A stretch of DNA of 64,000 nt from Trematomus loennbergii (GCA_012861695.1 JAAOOA010000002.1:16654303-16718302); one strand, 5' to 3'; shown: positions 48,781 through 62,735, counted from the first letter of the stretch. Notes: a model not told the origin generated them from the letters alone. Made by a program: numbers and translations.

Positions 48781-51700
48781 AGAGGCAGAGCAGCAAGTTT
48801 GTGTTGAACCTGAAAGTTCTTTGGCTCTATTTTTTGTATTTGAAGTGCTTTTATATTTGTATTTTTTGACATTTGCTGATGGTTCAGTTATCGAATGGGA
48901 AAAGGAAAAATGTATTCTTTTTGATTTTCTGCCTATAGATTACCCTTTTATTAGTAATATAAGTATGAAACATGAACCAGTATAAAAAGAGTCTTCCAAA
49001 TTCAAAATAACTGCTACAAATCTCATTGAAATGTGGTGATGAGTCAAAAAAATAAATTGCAACATGACCCTATTATATACCAATATAAAGGCCAGATCCT
49101 CAACAAGTTTGAAACAAATCCTATCTCAACAACTTGTATAGGTGTTCACCCACACAACTTGGAATTTAGGATGTGTTTTCATTTTCTTAGACATTTTTAC
49201 TTTCAGTTTCAACTTTTTGCATATATTGTCGATACTAAGTAAAGTAAAAACAAATCATACACGACACATAAAAGAAGGTTTTTGATGAATGTAATGAGAT
49301 TAAAGGGTAATCTGAACCTGAGAAATGATCTGACCTTTCTAAAATACAACATTTTCTGTCGGAAATAAACGTAAGTGAATACTATTTTTGGTTTTTCATG
49401 GCAACCTGTTTAAGAATAGTATTCACTTATTGTAATGAAAATCAATTGCATACAGTACTACAAAAGAAAAGTCATGAGAGTTACGGAAATAAAAGCTAAA
49501 TGAACACATAAAGATGTATTTGGAAGTCATAATCTCGCAGTAAAACAACTTTTCCATCCTTTCAGTTATCATATATTTTGCCATTTTGGCAAGGACACTA
49601 AACCAGGCAGGATGCCAACGACCATGGGACACACTGGGAAAGGCCAAGTCTTTATGCCCAAGGAATGTCAACAACTGTCCACAGCAGTGAAAAAGAGGGG
49701 GTGGGGTCAAAAGAGGGGGAACAGAGAGGAAGGGGCGGAAAGAGGAAGGAATTACAGGCAGGTAGTGGCTCCTGGATGCCTGCCAAAACAAAGAAAAAGG
49801 GGCAAAGAAAACAAAATAAGGACAGACAAAGATCCTTCACTCACCTTTAAGAGGTACGAGTCAAAAAGAGAAGAGGGAGACAGACAGAGAGACAGCAAAG
49901 AACAACAGCTATAAGAGAGGATAGGAAGGAGGGGGGGCACATTCTTCAGCTACTTTTCCTGACAGCGATTAGAACCTGTCAGAGCCTCTCAACCTGCCAC
50001 TCCTCTGCGCTCATAGGAGGCCTGTCATTACAAATAGCCCAGATTAAAATACCACACTCCTGGGGCATGGGCCTTGACCTCCACCTACCCCACATTGCCA
50101 CATGTCTACCCACACAGTTACCCACCCTGCCGGAAGGGAGGGAGGAAAGAAAGAGGGAGGAAGGTCGGAAAGGGTAAGAGACGTGGAGAAATGGATAAAG
50201 AGTAATGGGATGGTTGGTAATCTGACCTAAAGAAAACAATACGACGGAGAAGAGAGAATGGAGGAATGACAAGAAGAAGCCAGAAAGAAAATAAATATTA
50301 CAAGATGACGAATGACTTGAAATCCATGCCTGTTGAAATCTGGAACCAAATCCTGCATGTGCATTCTCTCCTGGGATCGTCTATCCATTTATACTATCCT
50401 TCGTATCTCACACGGCTTATGAATAAACACAGTGTTTTATTTGTTTACAGGGTATATATTTTAATTTCTGTCAGATTTTGTGTTAGTTCGACTTCATAAA
50501 ACAGCAAAAGAGGGAAAAAAAGACCTGAACATACAGCTAATGATATGTTTGAAGTGCCAGATAGTTCTTTCACACTGCAGTTTGATTAGGCTAATGGTAA
50601 CAAAGCACTGAGATGTGCTATAGGTTTTTCAGCTCAAGCCTCCTGTACACGTCGACTTGTATTTCCGTGCCAGGTAGACATATGCAAACAGAGAATAATG
50701 AGTCCAACGTGTCCCGGATCTATCTGGTGCCAACGTGAATCGTCTGTCCTGACACTGAAAAATGACCTATCTCAGCAAGATTTGGAGGGGGGCCGGTGTG
50801 TGTGACAGTCACCAGCACCATGCTGACAGCCCAATAGAGAGAAGAGGAGGAAGGCATCATTAGGATCGCACACACAAATACACAAAACATCAGCGCACAA
50901 ATATTCATGTACAGAATCCTCGCGTACACTCCATCAGACATGGGGAAATGTGTGCATGCCTGCTTGCACCGCAAAAAGAAAGAAAACATCTCTTGACTGA
51001 TATTTCTACCTCAAACAGAGCATGAAGTTGTGGCCGCTGTCATGTCACAGTGGCAAGCAAACTGTGGCAGAGCCAGACAGGGCTAAACACACCCCAAACA
51101 GACAGGAAACTGATTACAGTATATGACATGTTAGTAATACATAGCCTTAATATGAACATAAACACATGACTGAGCGTAACTCCACAGAGCATGACATAAT
51201 ATAACACACACACATCACTGCCAGGACATTTTATTAAAATAGATTAGCTTGAAATTACCTGACAGTCTTGCAAGCTAAACATCAATGTCCATATGGTGTC
51301 ATAAAAAGAAGCACCTGCAGTGTGTTGGAAACCAATTCAAATCAGTGTGAATACCTTTGGTGGCTCTAATGAAAGACAGAAATGGAAAATTAACCCACAG
51401 GGACTGATGCCAAATACATCAAATTAGATCTTGGCCTCAAACTCTTTTTCTAAATAGCAGAAAACATATCTTTGATACATGGACAGCATGTGAGAAGACT
51501 GGCCTGACAACAGCATTAGCTCACCATAATGAATTTAAATGAGCAAACTTGGGGAGTTGACAGGCGACTTTTGCTCACGAGAGACCGTCTCCTGAGAGGA
51601 GATGACAACTGAATGATGAGCAATTAGGCCCATCACTTGTTTATTTGTCCAAACAAGGGCTGAAGCTGACAAACAACAGGGATCAAAGCAAACCTAAAAT

Positions 51701-53407
51701 CAACGTTTTTACATAAAATTATCCACAAATGAATAATAATGGAAATAAGAAGATAAGATAAGAATATTTACTGCAAGACGGAACAAAAAACAAAATAAAG
51801 GACTGCTCCAAGCGACCGGACCTTTCCCGAGACTTTTTTGACCTAACGAGCACCAGAAATATTCTAATGTCTGAAATGAAATTTGTGGTGCAGTGTGTTT
51901 TTTATTCCTGCCAGAAACAGTGAGAAACTTGGACTTGTGTATAAGCATTTTTTAAATGTGGCTTGGGTTCCTATCCTGTTGGCTCGTTCTGTATTGCTCA
52001 TTACAGAATAGGAAGCGAGGGAAGGACAGTGGGATGATGGATGCGAGGAGGTGACAGAGGAAGACAGAGATCTCCAGTGACATGTTGAGACATAAACAGC
52101 TGAGAGTTATGTGTGCACCAAGCCCAAGTTATGTTGCTGTGAGTTAGGCTTACAGCGATGATGTCTGAGACGGGGAAAACTAAATCTGAGGAAATGTTAT
52201 GACAGACAACCTGCACTCTGAGGCAAAGTTGTCAAGTGGTCACTGCCAAGGAATTGGTCCTTTTTATTGCTGACTTTTAGCTATGCTAGGCAGAAATCAT
52301 TCTAAGGCTATTCCTCATGTTGAACATTCTGTGATGCTAATAAAGTGACAAGACAGCTAACATTTTTTTAAACATCTGTTGATTTTTACAACTGGAAAAC
52401 TGACAATATTTCCAAAAGATCAAAAATGATGGGAGTTTATAAATCCAAAAAGTGGCATGACCTGAACAGAGGTGTGTCTGTTTGCAAGTCAGATGACCTC
52501 AAGACACTGCATTGAATTTCTACGTAGAGGCGGGAACACCGCATCACATCCTACACCCTATTTTCTCCACTCAGGTCGTGCTCTCCAAAAAAAGTACTTA
52601 AAAAAAGCACCTAATTAAAATAACAAACAAAACCCCTGACTGAAAGCTGCACAGTATTCATACAGTATATCATACCTAGACTGTACAAGCACATAATGTA
52701 TAATGTATAGGCCGCTCGCCCACCACACGTGAAAAATATGTACATATTCCAAAAACAATGAGGTGCTACACAAGTGGAAGTGGAAAGAGGGAGAGGGAAG
52801 GAGTGTGAGTGTGTGTGTGTATGCAGACAAACTCCTGATAGTGACCCCGTACCTCATCTCCAGGGCATAAATAAACATGTGTGTGTGAGTGCGCCTGTGG
52901 ATTATAATCAGAGAGAAAAGGGAATCAAATTTATTCTGCAGCTGTCATTAATATTTCAAGGCCGTTACTGTTGCCCATGTGAAAGAGCATGAATGATTAA
53001 TTTAGACATCACCTCTGTCACAATCCCTTACCAGGCCTGGCCCATGATCCACCTTTGAGAATAGTAAACAAAAGGTGGGTTCTCCCTTGTTTTTGTTGTG
53101 GTCTGGTTTGGGCTGTTCCTGTCTGGAGAGTATACTGTATGTGGTGGTGGGGGGGTGGGGGGTGGGGGTAAGGTGCTGTGTTGTGTTGTTGGACAAGTTG
53201 GCTGTCTTTGTGGTTTGGCTGTGACATTCAGGTGTACAGTTGCTTGGTGTGGGGACAGTTCCACAACTGGGAGCTAAAGTTGTAGTAGGATCATGCGTGA
53301 GTAAGGAGCTTATGTGCACAACAGTGTGTGTGCCTGTCAGGATGGTGTGATGTCTTCTTATTCACGATGTATAAAGAACTCTCTCACAGGAGTCTAGCGA
53401 TTCAAAA

Positions 53408-53925
53408 ACTAGGAATACACGATATGGAATTGTTTAAACCGATACCCATAATTACCTGCATCTCAAGGACGATACTAATAAGATCACCTATATTTTCGCA
53501 TATGTTTATGCAAATTGAAAAGGTAAAAAGGCTAAAGGCTATGCAGGGATGTTTGATTTAATATTCTATAGCTCTAAAGCTAACAGACATTGTTAACAAA
53601 TAGAACAAGTTCTTGAAATGTTCACTTGTTTTTTCTGGTTAGGTATACCCTTGATAAAAAATGTATATCACAATTTGCAATCATGTTGTCTTCCTTTGAA
53701 CCGTGGTAATCGACCACATGTCTGGCTCTCTAGTCAGTGTGCGTGCTTGTTGTTCATTTCTTCTCTTTTTTTATTGGCAGACCGCAAACCAACTTCAAAA
53801 GTGCATACTGCCACCTACCGATTGGCGTGTGTAAAGACTGCGCCTGTTAAGTCAATAAAAACTATTTGGCGCTGAATAGTCAACTGATAATATATTGGCT
53901 ATAATTGTATTATCGGAATCATATT
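53408..53925. mobile_element. Decayed hAT-like non-autonomous element
   Basis: The left end (ACTAGGAATACACGATATGG, with AACCGATACC and ATAATTACC following) and the right end (TATTGGCTATAATTG, TATTATCGGAATC) resemble, from memory, a fish hAT-like family whose ends read as ACTAGGGATGCACGATAT and CCGATA repeats. The interior TGCATACTGCCACCTACCG also fits it. Several substitutions and loss of clear terminal repeats indicate an old copy. There is no transposase frame, and the right limit is approximate. Confidence 0.5.
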
Positions 53926-54340
53926 GAATCATATAAATGTCCCGTTATCCTATAATTTGTTGCCATGCAAAACCGCTGTTAATGCCCTGTAAATGTGTTT
54001 CTCGATGACAACAAAGCTCAAGATGACAGCATCGTATTCCAAACACAAACCATTAGTCTGCAAACCAGGTACATTAATAGCCCAAACACTGTGACAGGCA
54101 CACGTTTACACCCTTATTCCAAGTCAATGGATGAGAATGTTAGCTTCTGATGGATGGGGAGGCAACCGCGAGGTCCTATCAGACTGACATGTGCCCCATA
54201 CCTGTGTTTTTGATTTGTGTTTGGGCTTTGTGTGACACTTGTCTGACAAGTGGAGATCACAAGGAGACAGGAGCCATCTATCAGACCGCTGATGCCACTG
54301 CTGCCGCCTCCAAGGCCTGAGGGCGTGGTGTCTACGTCTG
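53926..54340 (-). other. Intronic DNA with an exon-like minus-strand stretch
   Basis: Mixed DNA. At 54202-54337 the minus strand has CCCAG before and GTATGG after an open stretch rich in Gly and Ser. Its phase would not join the vti1a exon at 36041-36111, so it was not called. The GC-richer core (54260-54325) may instead be regulatory. Confidence 0.35.
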
Positions 54341-54371
54341 GGTGTGTGTTAGTGTGTTTGTGTGTGTGTGA
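54341..54371. repeat. Short imperfect (GT)n
   Basis: GT repeat with TTAG and TTTG interruptions; a similar patch lies near 54499-54528. Confidence 0.85.
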
Positions 54372-54904
54372 GAATAAAAGTACATTTCTGTAGAGTCTAT
54401 ATTTGTCTTCTAGAAAACTATTGACTGTGTTTTTACGAGACAGCAAAATCATAAGGTTTATTTATGTATTGAATATCATATATTAAGTGTTAATGAGTAT
54501 GTGTGTATGTGTTTTTGTGTGTGTGTGAGTTTGCATGTGCATGTGTGGCTACCTGCTGAGCAGTAAGCCCAGAGGGGCAAAGCGAGGAATGATGACACTG
54601 ATGCGATGTGTTGGCATGTGCCCTCGGGTGGTTTGGTGTGGTTGTCATTTTGTTGTTTCCGTACAGCTCCCCCTTCGTCATACCCCGCATTATTCAAATA
54701 ACGCGCTTTAAAGTTCTATAAATAAATAATGATTTCACCACTAGATGGATTGATGAACAGTGATGGAGAAGTATTTGTGTTTTTTCTTGTTTTTCCACAG
54801 ATTTCATATTGTTTGGACAAAGTCTTTGACAGGCATTTGTCTCTTGGGAGATCGAGCTTACGGGGAAAGGAGTGCTGGGTTAGAAAGCTGCTATCTTGCT
54901 GAGC

Positions 54905-55032
54905 TGTGTGTGAGTATATGTGTGTATGTATGTGTGTGTGTGTGTGTATGTATGTGTGTATGTATGTGTATGTATACGTGTGTATATATTTGTGTGTGTG
55001 TGTGCGTGTGTGTGTGTGCGTGTGCGTGTGTG
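54905..55032. repeat. Compound (TG)n/(TGTA)n microsatellite
   Basis: About 128 bp of TG, TGTA and TGCG repeat. On the vti1a strand it reads CA/TACA. An opposite-orientation (AC)n tract follows within 200 bp at 55206-55268. Confidence 0.95.
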
Positions 55033-55205
55033 AGAAGCTATTTTAATTCAAACCATGGCTTAGCTTTTTTTAAATTGTTATCTGGATAAACTGGCTGCGT
55101 CCGTCAACATCTTGAAAGAAACAACCAAGTGCGTCAAAAGGTCAAACTTAACAAGAAGAGCAGAAAGATACATTATACATGATACACAATACAATGTAGT
55201 AAAAA

Positions 55206-55228
55206 ACACACACACTCTAAGACACACA

Positions 55229-55268
<40 letters not shown>
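55206..55268. repeat. (AC)n microsatellite
   Basis: About 63 bp of AC repeat with CTCTAAG and AA interruptions near its left end. Confidence 0.95.
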
Positions 55269-55270
<2 letters not shown>

Positions 55271-55734
55271 GGAAATTAACATTATAGAAGATTACATATG
55301 GGACGATAGGCTGCTGAACTTTTCCCTTACATATATACATGTTACAACGCCCCATCCCTTTCTCTAAACACATCTCCATAGCTTATGGGACCTAAGGGGG
55401 TCAATATGCATCTAAAACTTCCTTGTCTTTCCCCAGAAAAAATAAATGTGTGGGACTTGAAAGCAGCGGCAACTCGCTGACTTTCTTCTCTATAGTTCCT
55501 TAAGCCAATGCAGATCAATACACAGCCATACATACCACAACTGGAACAACTCCTGTCAAAGGTTATTCCTTTTACTCTGTGTTTCTTTCTTCATTTTAGC
55601 AAGGCGGAGGAGGATGAGGAGACGGAGAGAGGACGAATGAGAGGGGGAGAGAGAGAGGAAACGCTATTGGAGCAGCAAGAAAGAGAGCAAGAAAGATAAA
55701 CCTAAAATGATCCCTCTCTATAGTTGCGGAACTC

Positions 55735-55965
55735 TGTGCTAATGGGTTTTGACACATCGCCAGCAGGCCAAAGACAGAGGGGGCTGGGGGTGAGTCGATA
55801 GTGGTGCACGGCGGTGGCCAGAGGCTAGCAGCAGCGGCTAGGCCAAACCCCTGGTACTAGCATGGGCTGGGGGCCTGACCACTAATCATTAGAAAGTCAA
55901 TGAGTCCTCTAGCGCTTGCAGCTACGCTAGCCTTCCCAGGGAGCCAAACCACCTAGCGAGGGCCC
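55735..55965. promoter_or_regulatory. Candidate regulatory block with palindromic homeodomain site
   Basis: GC-rich block (GTGCACGGCGGTGGCC, CAGCAGCGGCTAGGCC) with a perfect palindromic homeodomain-type core CTAATCATTAG at 55882-55892. No simple repeats. This is a candidate enhancer only. Confidence 0.28.
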
Positions 55966-55983
55966 TATTGTGAACATTCATGT

Positions 55984-56005
55984 ACACACACACACACACA
56001 CACAC
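55984..56005. repeat. Short (AC)n microsatellite
   Basis: About 11 AC units. Confidence 0.9.
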
Positions 56006-57239
56006 TATTATAATATATGTGCTGTATATCCTGCATACAGCCAATACAAAGAACTACTGTAGGTACACATAACTAGACACACATGTATGTAAGAGCTCAA
56101 TAGCATAGAAGTAAAGAGTTGCAACAAAAACTTGACTCACACTATAAAACTCAGACAGGTTTCATGATATACGCCATTCAGCCATGCAGAAGTCTCCAGC
56201 CTTTGATGCAGTCGTTCTATTAATAAGAGCGGTCACTTTTCCTGCCCGACACTGGACACAGCCTCTCCTGAGACGCCACACAAACTGTTCCCAGGTCGCA
56301 CTGGGGCTCGGGCACCTCACCTGGACCCCATGCATTTTAAATGCCTCAAACTGATCTTGACACTTAGCTTCAGACTAGACTACTAAATGAGGCAGAGTTT
56401 CTGTAATTGGCAGGGACTTAATAAAAAGAAAAGTAGCATAAAGGTAAAAAAGACACTTAAATTGATGCCAATTTAATTCATATCAAATTACATGTGCGTT
56501 TTTGTCTTTTAATGTACAAGTTACTGTGAGTGTGTACGATTACACTTCAAAACATTCTGTGTTTTTCAAGCACCTACTCTAAGCTAATGACTGGTTACTG
56601 ATGGATGAGTGAATTACAATAACTTCTTAAAGATGGGACAATTGCCTTGATTTAAATATCTCTCGTATTACCATACTACATCTAAACATAGAGACAAATT
56701 ACAAAAGCTTAAACTGTGCAAATCTCAACAAAAAAACAAAATCAATAGCCTTACAGCCTCTTAGCCTCGCTCTGATCAATATGCATGCAATCAAACTTTT
56801 TGCCAGCATTACCTCCACTGCTATGCCCATTGATCGAGTCCATTGATCCTGGCGCTTTTAGGAACGGTAGGTATGGATATTTAGCGCTAGAGACCCCATC
56901 TGGCCATCTTCGAGAACTCTGACCTCTGTGTTAATCCTCAAACAAAGATAGAACTTATTGGAACCTATACAGTCTGACCTGGAATAGTCTCAGGGGGGTA
57001 TACTCAAGCAGTGGGGTGCCAAAACAGCCTTTAAAAACTCTAAAAGCCTGGGTGAGGGCTAATATGATTTTAAAATAAGGAGATTGGTGCAAGTGTGTCA
57101 AGACACAGTCAATTGAAACATAGGTTGAACATGACGGATAAGATCAATAGAGAGAGACGTGAAGACGGGGAGGAAGAGAGAGTGACGGAGGGTCAATGAG
57201 GGTGGGGCAGCAAGAACCAGGGTCTAGCGGGGGATTGGC

Positions 57240-57490
57240 GTTCACTGAGGCTTCTCACTGATGTGCCGCCAGTCCCTTTGAAGGGATTATTAACACATTT
57301 TGATTACTCTGGTCCAGTTGTCACAGAAAATTAACCTCCATCAGGACTATAAAATGGACGGCCCTTTTCTTCTTTAGCCTCCCTCATGTTGGTGCTCCCT
57401 TCACTTCCCGCGGTCCCTCCCATCGCCCTGGGCTGGCCCGACTCAAAGCAATCCCCTAATTACGGTCTCAGACATCTTGAAGAACGGACT
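57240..57490. promoter_or_regulatory. Candidate regulatory block
   Basis: Contains TCCCTTTGAAGGGA (6-base inverted arms around a TCF-like CTTTGAA), GGATTATTAACAC and CCTAATTACGG. CCGCGGTCC-type GC-rich sequence lies between AT-rich flanks. This is a candidate only. Confidence 0.27.
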
Positions 57491-60308
57491 AACACACTAT
57501 TAGTCTGATAAGAAAGACAGCCTCTTCAGCACACACATATTAGTGGACACACTCTCATACTCTGTATTGGCACCGTGACTGACGCTCAAGTAAATACAGT
57601 GCTTTAAAAAACTTTCTTCATCTTAATTGTCTGTACCAATATTAATTACAGATAGACAATAATTGAATGCTGACCTCTAGGATATACACCAAAGTGGCCA
57701 ATATCGTCAAATCAATTTTTACATTTGGATCCAGGTTACAACCTCTCAGACTGTACAAGCCAAAAAAAGACCGATGGCTCAATTACAGCAATACTGCAGT
57801 GTGAGGGGGCAACTTTCTATTGACACCACTAAATCTGAGACATCCACCATGTCCCATTAATTGCTAGGTTTCCCATGCCACTTGTTACAATGGCAGGCCA
57901 CATCCTGCTTCGCCTATTAAGACCAGTTTGGATCAATTAGGTGTTAGTGTTGACCACTAAGACACAAAGCCAGTATAAGCCTTCCAGTAGGAAACCAACT
58001 CTTACTTTGTCTATGCTTTTGACATAGGGTACCTCCTAGGTCAACAGTTGTTGTGCACTGGCTTTATAGTATGCTGCATTCATAATTTAAAACAAATTCC
58101 AAGTAAAATAAACATTTTCCACAAAGTAAAATTCCCCAAGATGGAATATCATCAAGCCACTTAAGTTTACAGTTAAAGACTGAATTTACACCTTTATGAA
58201 GAAAACTAAAATACAAATATGTATGCACTCAAAGCCACTTCTCTAGCCTCTTTTCTAGCTAACATAGCCTTATCTTTAATATTCTGTGAAATCTGATACA
58301 GTACATTTATGTCATGTGGCAAAACTCTCAGATAGAAAGCCAAACTGACCAGAGTAATATGAATTCTGATGATTTTGAGTTGATGTTACCTTCAAAAATA
58401 GAGAAGCCAACTTGGTGTCTTGTTAGTGTTTGTGCTTTTGACTTCTGACATGCACACGCCTACCCAGCTTCACACCCTGTCACTTCAAGACTAAATGAAA
58501 AAGATGCTAACAGACAAGCAAACACACATATCCTCTATGAATAAAGTCTCTTTTTTTCACCAGGAAACTGAGTAGGGAAATTCGTAAGGGAAAAAACATC
58601 AACAACAAAAGAGAAACAAACTCAGCAGTGACTCAAAAAGAAATGAGAGAATCAAGCAAACGGAAGAGTGGTTTTCCACTGTGAACTTTAGCATCATTTA
58701 CTGTGATAAGCACAGCTAATATATAAGAGAGGATGATTCTCTTTGTACACCATTAACTGGATATCCTGTTTGTGAAATGTATATTCATAAACAGACTGAG
58801 GATTGAGCAAAGGGGCCATTTCCAAACATGTACATGATCTGTGGAAAGGGCCAACATAGCCGACATCAAAGGGTCCAGAGTGGGAGAGGTAAAAGTAGGC
58901 CAGGCCACGGCCTTGGAGAGAAGAGGAGAGGATACAGGCGGCGGTGAGAGAAACAGAGAGAAGAGGCAGTATGGATGCAGAGAGAGAGAGAGATAGAGAG
59001 AGTTGGTCCCAGGCTGGGAGGAGCTCAGGTGTGAGTTGTGAGGAGGCACCTTCTGTTCGAGCCTCTGAACGCCCCGTCGCCCGGACAGACACGGGCTCCT
59101 CTTGTTTGGCCCAAATACATCCAGGTGGCTCAAGACGATGCTCTTTATCACTCAACACAACTTCACCCCCCACAAACAGGCTCACTCACAGGCCCACGTG
59201 ATGACATGTACTCACTCAAAAGATACTTGTGCACTTGTAGTTCACTTTTAAAGGGGGTGTGAGCATGGCTGACTAGGAAACACTGGAGATCAAAAGGGTT
59301 GTCATAAAATATAACATACATCAAGAAGACCTTTTTTAGTTATGAATTCAACAAATGCATTTATTTGAGTTTACGTCACTGAAGAATAGAAGATTTTCAT
59401 TATTATGTGTTCTTAAGTATTATATAAACCAGTTTAGTGCATTCCTTTGTTTTTGTATAATGCACTTTTTGTAACGATCACTGCAACTAGGTGTTCTTTC
59501 CCTTTTTTTTATAAAACAGATGCAACATCCAAGCTTAAGGTGTTGCAGAGGCAGAACAAGCATCAAAGAGGAGAAATAACAATACACCACTGTACTTGAA
59601 TCTCATCAACAAAACCCCAACAAAATGCCCTCACTTACACTAAAACCCGGCCCACGAAAGGTCCAATGTAGACATTGTACGTATTGAAATGCAATACCTG
59701 CTTGTAAAGTTACTACCTTGCTTACAGTTTTATATCAGAGGGCTCTTTGATATCTCTTGTGCTGTTGACATTTACGATCACTTTACAAGTAGGCTTGGAC
59801 AGATGGATTGTGTTTCTGTGCTGCTGCTCTGCTCCTGTTTAGAGACCTGAGCACACCGCAGCCACACATGTCCCTCCTGATGACTGGGAGTTAACACTCA
59901 GTAGCTGAAATATATGAGGCAGAGGACGCACGATTAACTGATGGACATTCAAGGACAAACAACAACCCAGTGCAGATTATGTAAAATATGATTAGTATTT
60001 TTTGTTTAAAAAGTGACAGAAATGACCTGCTTCCTTGTGAAGATCATCTTGACACATCTACCAAAAAATGTCAACAGCTCCGCCAAAAAAGATGCTCAAA
60101 CCACTCAAATCAGATTCATCAAAGGCGGAGCTCACATATCGAGACTTGTTAAGTTAACTGTAGTCACATTGCAAAGGTAGGGTGCCGGAGCCATTGCTGT
60201 CACTTGACGACGCTTGCGTCTAAATTGGGAGTGAAGGCCTCCCCAGGAGAGATGGGTGAACCTGTCACAGAAGACTGAGGGAGCAGAAATGTTCAAAAAA
60301 TCCAAAGT

Positions 60309-60334
60309 CACACACACACACACACACACACACA
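60309..60334. repeat. Short (CA)n microsatellite
   Basis: About 13 CA units; an opposing short GT patch lies near 60412-60429. Confidence 0.92.
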
Positions 60335-61879
60335 AACACTAAACCAACACAGCATCTCCATATGCTTAAGATCTTAATCATCATCACCATCATCTGTTCT
60401 GTCCTTTTAGTGTGTGTGTGTTTGTGTGTGGAAGCTCATGTGTGTGCGACTCACATAAAAGAAGGACATCTGGAATACAATTATTCCTAGACACCCTCTC
60501 ACACACACACACTCACATTTTCCCTTTGCTCTGAATTTGCATGAATTCCATACATCTGGCCTTTAAGAGGCAATAACAATTATTCATTGAGCTGGTGGTT
60601 ACAGCCCAAATGCAACCGGCCACTAGTCTAAACAGCTCATTAAAATAGCACAATAGCTCACTTCAAGCACACAGGAAAATTGGCATGCAACTCTATCTAT
60701 AATATCGTATGGCTCTGAATGCCCATTCCTGATAATATAATGAATTCTGAGTAGCTTTGTGGAGAAAGTAAATATACGTTATATCACTTTCTGATTCTCT
60801 GGCTCTGTTTACCTGCACTACTTTCTTTGTTTGTCCAGTTGAAATTTGGCTTTATGTTTTTCAAGTTAGTCTCATTTGGGATGACGTAAATTTGACAATA
60901 ACATTAGATCAATGCTATGTTGTCAAATTATTTTTGCATGCTTATTTCCGTAAACAGACACCTACCTTTTTTATAGAAATGAACAGAAATGTATGACAGG
61001 TAACAACAATGAAATATGTCAAGTTTAATAATTAAAATAATGACTTTATGTAGCAAGAGAATAGTACATCCAAAATGTTAGATATCAAATTAAAGTTAGT
61101 TACCGTTCCTGGATTATGCTGTTACAAGTTGATTATTACCAGAATTATTCAGGAAACCAAACGAACAAATTGCCGAAAACTATTTGCCAAAAATAATGAC
61201 AAATGTGTAGAAAGAAAATACTAAAAAGTACATTTCGACTATCAGGTGGCCTTCAATAAACATTAAACAAGTCTACATCAATGCGTGGACTCTGTTCTGT
61301 GTGTAGTCATAACTACGCACATATTCACATCAAACCTGAGATGGGCCAGACCAAGGAGAGCGTCCCTTAGGCCATCTTAGCCAGTCCTTCACAACTGAGC
61401 TTTAAAAGATGGGCGACTGTACAGTACGCTGCAGTTGGCCTTGATTGATGATTGAGTAACCCAAGATCATAGATGTGCTCAGGGAGGACTTGCCGGTGCA
61501 GAGCTGTGCATACATCAGCCCTTCAGGACTACCACTACAGTACATACATCATGTGGTGAGACTGAGTGATGTTAGTATGGAGACTATGTAGACCACTTAA
61601 GGGAAGCTTTCTACATGGCAGTCAACAGTCAAAGTTGACTAAAAATGATTACAGCACAGGAAAAGGGAGGACTTTGTTGTTATGAATCAAATTTTTATCG
61701 GAGCCCTGAAACAACTGAGGTGCAAAGCATGTGCAACATCCACGTATTACTAGGAGACACACATCCGCACACAAGCACACATATTAACTTGTGCTGATAT
61801 CCTTGACAGGCACAACTACAAAAGCATAACTCAGTGGTAAATAAATAAGTTCATGCCGTCTGCGTGAATTCTCTTTTTA

Positions 61880-62110
61880 GGAACTCTTTGGCTCACATAG
61901 ACCCGTCCAAAGGATTATGAGCGTGCATCGGTGCATGCATAGAGGCCCCCATTTCAGCACCTTCTTACAGAGCGAGAACAAGCGGCTCCTCCCTCGTAAA
62001 GCAGCTCAAGGGCGCGGCCTATCTACCAAACGATAGAATGCATGAGTGGAATAATGCTTCACTTCAACCAGCCGGCCAGCCTCCATCCACTCAGCGCCTT
62101 GGTTCATTTA
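61880..62110. promoter_or_regulatory. Candidate regulatory block
   Basis: Higher-complexity DNA including GGATTATGAGCGTGCATCGG, AAGGGCGCGGCC and CAGCCGGCCAGCC, free of simple repeats. This is a candidate only. Confidence 0.25.
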
Positions 62111-62479
62111 TATGGAAGTCAAACTGTTAGTACTGTCAAGGTTATGTTATTTAACAGGGGAACAGGGAAAGGATAGAGACAAGTTCCAGGCAATTTAAAA
62201 TTCTGATGAGTGCTCCACCAACTGTGCATCCATAAGAAGGAGCGAATCCTAAATGAGACCAATTAACTGCCATCCAACCGAGGACAATTCTTTGAGACCT
62301 ACACATTTGTATTCCCTTGAAATCCAATGCCATTCAAAAATGTCGTGATAAACACAGCAGTTATTTCGCCCCCATCTGACAACAGAGAATTTAATTGTTG
62401 GTCATTTTGGACTAAATGTGACAGTCCTGCAAGTTGCACATAAATTAAAAGGACAATGTCAGCGTGTCTGTTTGTGGCT

Positions 62480-62720
62480 AGCTTTGCTCAAAACTGTGAT
62501 GCGGAGTCTCCTGTCCCAAAGCACACATGCACGCTTAAGAGGCACACAGAGCACTCCTAAGGTTACCCCCCAGGACAAAAGCTTTACCATCCCACTGACT
62601 GGCAGATGGGGCGACCAGCTGACATCTCGGCCCGGCTCCGTTTCATGTTCCCCGGGTGTCTTAAACGGGCGGGCACCCTGTCTGATGGGCACAGGACAGC
62701 CAAGGAGGAAGCTCCTTTGA
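62480..62720. promoter_or_regulatory. Candidate regulatory block, GC-rich
   Basis: GC-rich block including ATCTCGGCCCGGCTCCG and TAAACGGGCGGGCACC, with TCCTTTGACAG (TCF-like) at its right edge. A G11 run follows at 62736-62746. The frames on both strands (100 and 77 codons) are explained by GC content and match nothing known. Confidence 0.25.
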
Positions 62721-62735
62721 CAGGGGAAAGGGGGA

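Larger units (their letters stand above)
45233..53407 (-). other. vti1a upstream intron, about 8 kb
   Basis: AT-leaning intron with candidate regulatory blocks at 47255-47470 and 48560-48780, a CTCF-like motif at 46451-46464, C runs at 47489-47500 and near 47648-47668, and purine-rich stretches near 49690-49910 and 50135-50180. A small inverted repeat (CCTCAT...ATGAGG) lies near 46137-46154. No exon was recognised. Confidence 0.55.

Noticed and set aside
54202..54337. Possible minus-strand vti1a exon with CCCAG acceptor and GTATGG donor
   Set aside because: It would end in phase 2, but the exon at 36041-36111 needs an upstream exon ending in phase 1. The Gly/Ser-rich peptide does not resemble the recalled VTI1A sequence before that exon.
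58694..59201. Opposing frames of 163, 132 and 85 codons
   Set aside because: They overlap a GA-rich repeat patch (58979-59002), have no recognisable domain and no splice support.
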